From the NCBI GenBank assembly GCA_001969505.1, contig LSSK01000224.1:1-32509 (forward strand): a DNA stretch of 32,509 nucleotides, in the 5' to 3' direction. Below, piece after piece: positions 21,107 to 30,348 of this stretch. Source of the stretch: Zancudomyces culisetae. Lineage: Eukaryota; Kickxellomycota; Harpellomycetes; Harpellales; Legeriomycetaceae. Under the pieces are notes generated by a model that was given only the letters and a program-made list of their open reading frames with translations, was not told the origin of the DNA and made no database searches. A program made the position numbers and the translations under genes. Numbering within the stretch: the stretch's first letter is position 1; each line of letters opens with the position of its first letter.

Positions 21107-21430
21107 GTACTGACTTTTCATTTGTATTTTCTGAATGTACTAGTGTGTTTATATGTATTATTTTTTTTAAGTAAAGACGGAAAATCGATTCAAGTTCTAA
21201 ATTTCCGGGAAGAAAGGCCAGGATTACTGTGCTAATTAAAACCGAGTGGTCATTCAGGGAAAAAAGTAATGTGCTAATATCACGGCATCATGAGTAATTG
21301 TTGTTCTAGATGAATCTGCAAAAGTGAATATTTTAGTACACCGTACTTTGGAAAGATAAGGAAAATAAATGGTCAAAGATGAAAAACCAGAACTATTTCC
21401 CAGTGTGGTGAGGGTGGAGTGGGGGGGGGG
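20729..21430 (+). repeat. Direct duplication, copy 2
   Basis: This copy matches 19809-20510, with T-to-C at 21274 and 21339, G-to-A at 21356 and C-to-T at 21357. After the same ten-G run it continues into new sequence (AGGGTGAGGGTGAGGGG), which copy 1 lacks because the gap starts there. This is the pattern expected of two overlapping contigs from different haplotypes. Confidence 0.95.
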
Positions 21431-22111
21431 AGGGTGAGGGTGAGGGGTAGGGAAATTCTTTCGACTATGATGTAGAGTTGGTTGTTGACTTTATAAAACC
21501 TCGCCCTAGAATTTTTATTGAAAAGGGGGTGGGGGAGTATATTAAGGAGAGTTCTAGCTACCAGTCATTTAAAACGGAGAGGTAAAACAAAACGTTTGAA
21601 TGGTAAGGAAGTAGGGTTGAAATATAATACGCTTTTTACTTTATCAATAAAGACTATTATGGATAGTGAAAATAAATGCTCTTCTAAGGTGCGCAAAGTC
21701 GCACTCATTTACTTATTTGCTCACTTTCCACACTTATGCTGTGAACAGAGGAGCAGGAAATATACTTGCGCAAAGAAAAAGAACATTATAAATTTGGGAA
21801 ACGTAATTTGAAGTTATTCGCACAAAAATAAATGCAAAAGTAAAGGCAAAAAAAATAAAATCCACAACCAAGCTTTCCTGATAACAATGGCTTAAAAAAA
21901 GAACAAAAAACATTGTGAAAATTAATTTTGAATTAAGGTCCAGTTTTCGCCCAAGAACAATACCCAATTATTGATTTGCAGTTAGTTAATAAAGACCGAA
22001 CTAAAAATAAATTAGGCAATAGGTAAAGTATTAAGCTCCAAAAGGTCTATAAAAGTGTAAATACTAAATTACAGCCGAAAAGCCAAATTCGATAAGCTTC
22101 AGAATAGGGAA
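21431..22111. other. Intergenic region upstream of the ArfGAP gene
   Basis: It starts with a G-rich tract (GGGTGAGGGTGAGGGG near 21432) able to form a G-quadruplex together with the preceding ten G. The rest is AT-rich promoter DNA for the ArfGAP gene. The frame at 21518-21811 has no domain and is not called. Confidence 0.55.
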
Positions 22112-23803
22112 ATGACTGACCTGGCAATCAAAAGAACACTGCTGGAGCTTCAGCGTCGCGAAGCAAACAAAACATGCATGGACTGCGGATCCCCAAATCC
22201 CCAGTGGGCCTCCGTGACCCTTGGCACTTTCTTTTGTCTAAATTGCTCTGGAATGCATCGAGGATTGGGCGTGCATCTAAGGTATTTACCATCTCGTTAT
22301 TATTATAAGCAATGTTCAAAAAGTAAAACGTGAATTAAACTAAAATAGCTTTGTGAGATCGATTACTATGGATAAATGGACAAGTGAGCAAGTTAAAAGG
22401 ATGGAGGTACTCAAAATTCTGTTTTATTATATTGTTTTTTTGTTTTATATCCTACTTTTATGTCAAGATAAGACGAAGGGTATCCGTAAGATTGTGGGGA
22501 GGAAGGGAGAAAAGGAACAAACAAGCTAAAGCCCTTGAATTTAATATAAATCGTTTTAGCTCGGAGGAAATAAAAAGGCTTTGGGGTTTTTCCAATCACA
22601 ACCTGACTATAGAGAAGGGATGTCAATTAAAGAAAAGTATACCAGTAGATTTGCAGATTTATGGAGACAAAAGGTAATTACGGGCTCTCCAGTACCATAA
22701 CACCATCATTCGTATTCTTTTGTCTATTACCACCTTCAAGTAGTGGGGTAACGTACTTTTGTAATTGAAAATAGCTAACGGCCGAATGCGAGGGTCGATC
22801 GTGGACAGCTCCACCACAGTCAGTTAGTCCTATGTCATCACGGCCGGGAACACCAAACTATTCGACAGGGGCAAGGCGAGCAACAGCATTGGGAGCTACT
22901 ACAACGGGAACCACGGCAATGGGAGGAATGTCGGGCTCAGCAAGAGGATATGGAAGCAAACCAACGATCCCACATCGGGGAATCAATGATTCCTCACTGC
23001 ACCGGTCGAATTCGAGCCCAGGTGTAGGGATGGTGGGAATAGGAGAGAGCGGCGATGATTATGGTCGTGAGGAAGGGGTTGTGAAAACTAACAAGGAGAT
23101 CAGGGAGGACTACTTTAGTCGGTTGGGAAAACTCAATCAAGAAAGACGGGAGGATCTTCCACCAAGCCAAGGAGGAAGATATACAGGATTCGGGAGTGGT
23201 GGACAATTCAACAGCAGCGGCAGCGGTAGCAGTGGTAACGGTAGTGGAGGGAGATTTGATCCAAAAGAAATAGTAGAGGATCCAGGAGCAGCACTCTCAA
23301 AAGGATGGTCGATGTTAACTATGGGAGCAATGTCTGCAATGGACACTTTGGGGAGCATGGCAGGTACACTGAACCAAAACTATATTAAGCCAGCAACAGA
23401 AAAAGTGCTGGATCCAGAATTCAGGACAGGCGTTGTCGGATACGTATCTGAAATTGGCAAAAAGGTAACTCATTCATGCACTTATTTAATCTGTCTGCTC
23501 ACTTGTTCTGAGAGATGGCTGAATTTAACATTACTGCAAATTGAATAGGTTGAGGAGCAAGCAAACAAGGGATTCCATGAAATATCTAGAATTGCCAGGC
23601 CTTATCAAGGCTACTCTAACTATCCAGATGCTCACGGTAGTGGTAACACTAACACTGGCGGATATGGAAATGCTGATTCTTTTGGTTCAAACACCAATAC
23701 AAGCTCTAGTGCAAATAGAAATGCGAACACGAATAGTAGCAATAATAACAACAAGGGCGGCGAGAAGAAAAGCGACTGGGATGATGAATGGGATAATTTT
23801 TAG
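22112..23803 (+). CDS. GCS1: ArfGAP of the Gcs1/ARFGAP1 type, 5 exons
   Basis: This GTPase-activating protein for Arf1 acts in COPI vesicle traffic at the Golgi and on post-Golgi membranes. The exons are 22112-22281, 22349-22406, 22560-22673, 22775-23464 and 23549-23803, giving 428 aa; all introns are GT-AG and end in TAG. The zinc finger C22-x2-C25-x16-C42-x2-C45 and the arginine finger Arg50 ([19 protein letters not shown], partly made by the first splice) are intact. Exons 2-4 supply [33 protein letters not shown] and [13 protein letters not shown]. The central part has [20 protein letters not shown] followed by [11 protein letters not shown], typical of Gcs1. A Gly/Ser-rich linker, a segment likely to form a lipid-packing-sensing amphipathic helix ([20 protein letters not shown]), and the fungal tail [11 protein letters not shown] follow. 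It is longer than budding-yeast Gcs1 (352 aa), mainly in the linkers. The splice model is supported by unbroken family homology across every junction. Confidence 0.94.
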
Positions 23804-23996
23804 TCTTATCTATATCCTTTCCTTTATGTGTTTTGTTTTTTAGTCGTTTTTTTTTGTTGGTAAAAGGTTTGTTGTGTTGAACAAGAAAAGATCAAGTTTT
23901 AATGGTAGATTCGTTTGAAAAGTTTAAAAATAGAAAATAAACGAAGAAAAAAAAAGCATAGCAAATTATTATTGGGTAAGAAGCTGTCGTAGCAAA
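23804..23996. other. Short convergent 3' intergenic region
   Basis: Only 193 bp separate the stops of the ArfGAP gene (+) and the phosphatase gene (-). The region is A/T-rich with an AATAAA at 23936-23941 on the plus strand, and the two transcripts probably overlap at their 3' ends. Confidence 0.6.
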
Positions 23997-25880
23997 CTAA
24001 GAAATCGGAGGTAAGTCTTGGTCAGTAACAGGGCGGATGCATTCAGCCGACCAATCCGTGTATGTGGTGGTCACAGGGCCCAGCTGATTGAAAAATGCAC
24101 TCAACGTACACATGCTGGGGCCCATAGCATCGTGGTGCTGGCCCTTAGGCGTACATTTGGGTAGCACTACAGGGTTGCCATTGTATAATACCCGTACGTA
24201 ATATCCATTGGTATTTATATCCTTTGGAATTACCGATGGCCATTCCTCAGCACTACTTTTGGCATTATCAGTGTTGCTGGGTTTCGTGCCATTGTCTTTA
24301 AACAGCTCGAGTGACATATAGTCGCCAAAGCCTGGCCAAAACAATTTGTGTCCGTCAAAATACCCTTCTTTGTTGATATTATTCCCATTTGGATTTTGCG
24401 GATCATAGATTTTGTACGCATTCATAGCAGCAAGTAGGACAGACAACGTAGTATCATGTCCACTGAAAATGCTGAGCTTATGTGGAAGTTTATATGGCCA
24501 GTGCTTTCGAGCCTCACTTGTTGTCGTTTTATTTTCACCATCCTTATTATTTTCTTCTTGTGGACTATTTGTGACAGAGCTGGTCAAATTTTCAATAATT
24601 TCTAGCAAAAGAGGTGTAGCTTGCAATCTGGCTAGTTTTGGTGAGATAAGCCCTCCATACACCCATTGTTTGGCTGCCAAGTCCCCCAACTTCTTGACAT
24701 TCACAACATCCTCCTCTTTCATCGGCGGTTCATTATTATTCATTGCGTTTTTATTATTGCGTATATACTCTTGTTCATCAGACACTATTTCTTTTGGCAC
24801 TGTGACGTTGTGTGCTTTCATTGAAACCAATGTGTCGAAAATCACATGCATGGGTGCTAGATAATACTTGTTCCGCATAACTGCCTTTACATCATCTCCA
24901 ATTTCGTTCACTTTATACAATACCTCCAACTCGTTGTCAATTTCTTGCGAAAAGTGGTGTTTACTAACAAACGTAATCATTTTCCCCAGCATATCTCCCA
25001 TCGCTTTGCAATTAAAGTTCAAGTATAAAGTTTCCTCCTTTGATGGTCGCACTCTAACTTTTATCCTCTCGGATTCACCTCCTTTATCCCCTGCATTCTC
25101 CCCAGATACCGGATATAGTCCCGTTACGACCTGGTGAACCGATTCCAATGCTCTTGAGTAGTCTGTTGAACGAACATACAAATCTGAACTCCCCAGTTCA
25201 CTTCTATTTTTCGGCAAAATTCCTAATTTTTCCACATACACCGTTCGCAAGTAATTACCCACTTCATACATGCTTTTCCATCCCACATCACTCAATTGTC
25301 CCCATCCACATGAATTCATATTTGCTCTTGAAAAATACTCTTCTTCACTTTCTTCGTGTATTACCTTGTTAATGGACCCCCCTCCCCCTTCCATTTTTTT
25401 CTCATCCTTCTTTTTTTGTTCATCCGGAGGAGGTGTTGCTTTGTCTGGAAATATCCTCCCTTTACGTTTGATTTTCCAGTATTCATCGGAAACGTTCGAG
25501 TCGCTGTTCCTATGCGACAAATCCAGTGGTGTTGTACTTCCCGGTGAATTGCTGTCTATTTCTGCTCTAAGACGGTTTCTAAACTGTTCGTGGAACAGAT
25601 TTGCATGCCTACAAAAATCCCAGTATTTGGGTGATATTTCTGGGAACCGTCTGGCTATTGGCGTGCGCTCCCCTAATTTAGATTTTTACAATCTGCCATT
25701 AGTATTTTATCGTCGTATAAATTCCCATCGGCGTAGTTGGTATTACGCAGGATAAAAAGTCTTACCATGTCGGTGAAAAACTAGGACTTGTGATAATGTT
25801 AAATCCTTTGGGTACATCTCTTTGAAGTACTGTGCGTTTAATTCCGCACGCCCCTTGCCTGTATAGTCATACTTGTTCAT
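23997..25880 (-). CDS. Histidine acid phosphatase family protein (ACP6-like), 2 exons
   Basis: This is a histidine-phosphatase superfamily (branch 2) enzyme, most like fungal and animal acid phosphatases of the lysophosphatidic-acid phosphatase type. The minus-strand exons are 25880-25766 and 25672-23997 with one 93-nt intron, giving 596 aa. The catalytic motif HRHGERTP (nucleophile His38) is split by the intron between its CAT and GGG codons; the exon 2 frame alone would miss it. Downstream come CGWGQLSDVGWKSMYEVGNY and LYVRSTDYSRALESVHQVVT, both typical of the family, and the proton-donor motif SGHDTTL with His444 and Asp445. A Lys/Glu/Gly-rich insert (about 110-140) and an Asn-rich insert after LTSSV are low complexity. 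There is no signal peptide at the N-terminus (MNKYDYTGKGRAEL), so a secreted Pho5-type enzyme is unlikely. The substrate is not shown by sequence. Confidence 0.88.
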
Positions 25881-27543
25881 TTTTTTTTAGTCTTTTCTTC
25901 TTGGTAATTATGAGTATATATCGTATTTTGTGAAATATATACTCTAATATCCCCAGCTTGTATGTTTCGATAAATCCGAAATTTTTCAAACTTATAATGT
26001 TTCAAATAAAACGCAAATTACATGTTGACAGACAGATGGGACTGGTCAGTATGACAGGAATGCACTTGAAACTATAATTTATTTGTTTTTTATATTACGA
26101 GCTAATGAGCAGTTAAGCTGAATTTAAATTCACATTTCGTTTTTGTGATTTGTGTAATCCACGATTTGTCAAGCAGGATTAGAACCCGGCTTTCCAACAA
26201 CACAATTTCAGCCTACAAAAAAAAAAAAAAAGATTACAAAGAAAGGAAAATCTAGGTTCATTGCTCTTGTCACATATTGCTCAAACTTCAACATGAAATG
26301 CTGATATCAAAAACAATACAATTAGCAAAGATGGTATCGGGATGCATCTAAAAATCCTATTTTAAAACGGCTTTAACCAATAACCTCAGTAAAAATCTCC
26401 ATTTATGTCGCCATCATCACACCTATAATTTGGTTTTCTAGGGTCTATTTGCATTGTTTCCTTGCTACGTATGATAACAAAAAGTACTATAATATCACAA
26501 TAATTAACACCAGGATATCCTCTCTAGCAACTCCGGGTATTACATAGACTGTTGCAAGCGATGTAATAACTAGACCGATTCATAAAATTCTTCTAATCTC
26601 TACTTTATGATCTACCTCTGGCCTTATCATTGATAATAGTGAACCTGATAATGTAATATAATTAGAAAGGCAGAAAAAAAGAAGAGCGAGTAGAATTTGT
26701 ATATTAACCACACCTTTATTATTTGTTAGTTTTAGTATTTTAGTACTTTTTTTCAGGAGTACACGGGGGATACATGTATAAAGACGCTGGAACAAAAAAT
26801 TAGAGTACTAAAATAATCCGGGGTACAGGATAAGGAGGGGAGAGGGGGAGGGGGAGGGGGAGGGGGAGGGGAGAGAGAGAGAGTAGAGAACTGAAGAGAC
26901 ACATAGCAAAATATCATAATTTAATTTTTGCACAGCATGAAGTTTATAATTTGCTCCCTACTTGAAATCTGTAGTGCTTAGGTCTTTACTTATACTTTGG
27001 GAAATATCTGGGGGACTTGGAAACACAATGCGCCTGAGTACTAACCTCTATTTTTTTTGGTTATATGTTTTTAAAACTTCCTTAATAAAAAATAGAGACA
27101 AGAAAGCTATTGCAAAAGGCCAAAGATATATGTATTTTTGTGGTACTTTCCATGTTGGTATTCCCAAGTACATTAAATGATAAAGGGTTGTAAAGAAATG
27201 CCCTTGATATACTGCTACTACTATTTTGTGGATAAATTATAGTGATGCATTTGGTTTGTGATGTATTGCATTGTTTTTATATTTTGATCTTTTGCTTTTG
27301 AACTCACCTGACTGTATATTGTACTAGCCAGGCATAAAAAAAGAAAAGACCAAATTTAATGTGGTCAGGTTTTGCATCATTGATTTCTTAATCGATTTTT
27401 GAGATTAAAATACACCTAAAAAAAAATTTTTTTTTTGCAAAAAGCAATTAATTTGATTTGCTTTGTTAATCAAACCTCAAAACCAAGCACACCTGCTTAA
27501 ACGAAAATAATTAAGATAGACATAAAATACAATCACGATACAA
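25881..27543. other. Intergenic region, divergent promoters of phosphatase and MRPL35
   Basis: This 1.66 kb AT-rich stretch contains no convincing gene; frames at 26580-26795 (-) and 26962-27180 (+) show no domain. It has a G-rich repeat at 26844-26871 and long A and T tracts near 26218 and 27420. A B-box-like segment near 26180 on the minus strand was examined and rejected as a tRNA. Confidence 0.55.
26844..26871 (+). repeat. (GGGGGA)n purine tract with G-quadruplex potential
   Basis: Five runs of four or five G separated by single A bases, followed by a GA dinucleotide repeat to about 26883. Several G runs with one-base loops fit a very stable G-quadruplex on the plus strand. It lies about 700 bp before MRPL35. 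Confidence 0.75.
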
Positions 27544-29412
27544 ATGTTTAGAGCAGCTCCACTTCGACCGTTACTAAGATTAGGGACTAGTTTTACCAAA
27601 GTATGCGATCTTTTGAATTTACCTTTGGTATTGGAACGAATTAAAGTTTCAAAACGCATTTCATAAGGAAGAAATATCAAGATTCAATAATTTAATATTT
27701 CATACAATAAACTGTAGGTCCGACTAAATTCGAGCTATCAGAAACCTGCACTCGGAGTAAATCCAGCATACGATGAGGCCCTTAAGGTGATCGATGCTTA
27801 TCGTTCTAAACTGTTTTCTCAAATTGAGGATATCAATTCCAAGTTAAAAAACACAAAAACAGGTACTTTTTTTTTTTTAATTTTGTTGATTCAAACATTA
27901 ATTTGTTGAAGTTCCTTCTTTCCTACCTTATCTGTTTTAACAGTGTCACTGAAACCTTTTATCAGTAATTTATTTTTATGTTTAATCAACATAATAATAA
28001 CGAATTTGGAAAAATATAATACGAGTAGAGCAAGAAAAGGCAGATTTGGAGAATGAAAAGATAGAGCTAGAAATCGAGGCAGATAAACAACTTGGTGAAA
28101 CATTGTACAACTTTAGGACAGGAAATTGTAAGTATATTTCCGTGTGTGTATTCCTGATTGTTTAGAGAAAACGGTGTATTTTATCAATTATGGCTTTGTT
28201 TAAAGCTATCTGTTTTTTTTTTCTTATTTAAAAAATGGGATTAATTTATCATAGATGATCTAAAGAAACCAGTATATCGAAGATTGTTGGAGGAGGAATT
28301 CAAGAAAAGACCACTGGAAGTTATAGTAAGTTTTTCTTTATTGGATGGTTATTATCTGTTCTGTCAACTTTTTCAACTAGATCAATGACCTTAAAACAAA
28401 ACAAAAACAAAACAAATAAATCAACAAATGTACTTATAGATGCAACGTACCTATCAAATGTACGTAATCCCAGATCTTATTGATCCAAAGAAGTTCAAAC
28501 AAGCGACTACCAGACTGGATATTGTGATTGACGGATCCAACGAAGGACCAATAGAGCCAGGAACGAGGGTTGATCCTCAAGCTGTAAGTAGTCTACACTA
28601 GCTACAAACATAGCTAAAGATAATAATAATAACTCTGTTAACGATGATGGGAGAATAGATGCGAAAACAACCAAAAGTTCATTTGCAGACATTTTCTGAA
28701 ACACCCAAAAAATATACAATTCTAATGGTGGATCCAGATGAGCCAAGTGAAGAACTACGTAGTTATAAACAAAAATGTCACTGGGCAGTGTGCAATGCGA
28801 CATTTGATATTTACAACAATGCTCTTTCAGAGTCAAGTGGGGCTCAAGAGTTGGTACCATATGTTCCTCCACATCCAGCGTATGGCTCCAAGACACATCG
28901 TTATGTGTATATTGCATTTTTACAAGATAATGAACTCACAGCCAGCACTATCGAACAGCTAGGAGCGAGACTCTTAAAATCCGATATCAAAGAAATCGAA
29001 GGAATTGATCTCAGAAAGATTAGTGAGGAGTTTGGGCTGTTACCAGTTGGTGTTTCTTTTTACAGGTCGGAGTGGAATGAGTCGGTAGACAGTGTCTATA
29101 CAGATATTTTGGGTAAGATTTATCATTATTACTACTTATTTTCCTTTGGGCTGATTAAGTTTATTTGTGAAAATTCTTGGATGGACAAAAAAGGTGAAGG
29201 GAAAGGGGAGGGGGAGTGGGAGGGACGGGTATGGAGAAGGAATAAAGATAAGGAGAGTGGGTGGTATACTATAAAAAAAATACTTTAATTATATGATGGT
29301 TTGTATTTTTGAATTAATAGGTCAAGATTCACCAAGATTCGGCGCTCCTTTGGTACCAAACAAATTCTTAGATCAATATGGAAACAAACTGTCAAGATAT
29401 GAAAATATTTAA
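27544..29412 (+). CDS. MRPL35: Mitochondrial large-subunit ribosomal protein mL38 (MRPL35), 7 exons
   Basis: This is a mitochondrial ribosome component with a phosphatidylethanolamine-binding-protein (PEBP) fold. The exons are 27544-27600, 27718-27862, 28029-28127, 28255-28325, 28440-28583, 28659-29112 and 29321-29412, giving 353 aa, close to the 367 aa of the yeast protein. Residues 1-19 (MFRAAPLRPLLRLGTSFTK) form an Arg-rich presequence without acidic residues. GVNPAYDEAL marks the N-terminal mL38 region, then a helical segment rich in Glu and Lys, LKKPVYRRLLEEEFKKRPLE, and PEBP motifs MVDPDEPSEE, CHWAVCNATFDI, YVPPHPAYGSKTHRYVYIAF. The last exon is GAPLVPNKFLDQYG to SRYENI. The PEBP ligand motif is diverged, as usual in mL38, so a structural role is likely. 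All six introns end in TAG; intron 6 carries a G-quadruplex motif. Retention of intron 6 would replace the last 30 residues by an unrelated tail ending at 29288. Confidence 0.93.
29205..29229 (+). promoter_or_regulatory. G-quadruplex motif in MRPL35 intron 6
   Basis: Five runs of 3-5 G (GGGG, GGGGG, GGG, GGG, GGG) separated by one or two bases lie on the sense strand of the last intron, about 92 bases after the 5' splice site. In RNA this should fold stably and could affect splicing of the last exon. Confidence 0.5.
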
Positions 29413-29846
29413 AAATGTCTTTGAGTTGGAAGGTTTTCTATATTATTTTTTATTGAATAATAATACTTACTACTAATATTATACAGTTTTCCATTAAAAG
29501 CAAATAATCTTTCAATAAACTACTCGGTATAAAATATATGCTCGGCCTTGGTTAGTGATGGGACAATAACAGTATACTGACCCCATAAATAAATAGTATT
29601 ATGCTATTTCATTCATTTTTTATTATTATGAGGGGGAGGAGGAGGAGGCGAGGTGATAAAAGTAAACCTTGTGTTATGCAGGTGTGTGTATAGATGTGGT
29701 CTAACATAACCAAGAAAAAAACTGTAATCCCAAAGGCAGGAGAGGGGAGGAGATGGGAGGAGAGGGGGGATGTGGGGGCAATAAAAATTGGGTTAATTAG
29801 GTCATGATGCATACAACAATAACGGATATTTAGTTGCAAAGGTTGT

Positions 29847-29858
29847 CCCCCCCCCCCC
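29847..29858. repeat. Homopolymer run of 12 C
   Basis: A run of twelve C, opposite in strand to most G runs in this half of the window. It is a likely site of length variation and sequencing error. Confidence 0.8.
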
Positions 29859-30002
29859 GCTTGACTATTATTTTTTCTTTGAATGATTCAAAACTTGTTC
29901 TAAGAAAGAAAAAAGAAAAAAAAGAAGAAAGTTGATGAATGTACTCCGATTGAAAAGTGCTATCTACCCTTGTAAAGCTGATGCTTTGTTTTTTGGGAGA
30001 GT

Positions 30003-30028
30003 GGGGTGGAGGGTGGAGGGTGGAGGGT
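30003..30028. repeat. Heptamer repeat GGGTGGA, three to four copies
   Basis: A short G-rich tandem array about 320 bp before the right-edge gene, with G-quadruplex potential on the plus strand. Confidence 0.7.
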
Positions 30029-30348
30029 ATTGTATAAAAAAAGAATATGCTTTTTATCCCAGCATCATTGTTTTGTAAATTAGAGTTTAGTATGGAATAA
30101 AATGTTTGAAAAAATTTTTTTTTTGTTGTTAATATTTTTATTGTAATGTCAATTAGTGGAATTATGTGAAAGGAATGGAAAATAGACTTTGTAGTCAACT
30201 AGTAGTACCAAAAACCAAAAGCTAAGACTAAAAAAGCAAAGTTAAATAATAAAAGTAAAGTCAACAACAAAAAAAAAAGTAGACATTGAGAATAGTAGAG
30301 TTAAAAAGAAAATAGCATTTTAGAAAGATATAGATAAAACATAAGTAA

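Larger units (their letters stand above)
29413..30348. other. Intergenic region, MRPL35 to right-edge gene
   Basis: No convincing gene. It holds the MRPL35 poly(A) region (AATAAA near 29513), G-rich tracts near 29631-29650 and 29738-29769, a run of 12 C at 29847-29858, and a GGGTGGA repeat at 30003-30028. The minus-strand frames at 29609-29839 and 29830-30198 are low complexity only. Confidence 0.55.

Noticed and set aside
26160-26215. Minus-strand GGTTCTAATCC as a tRNA T arm
   Set aside because: The T stem has a mismatch and a G-U pair, and no anticodon arm, D arm or acceptor stem can be formed.
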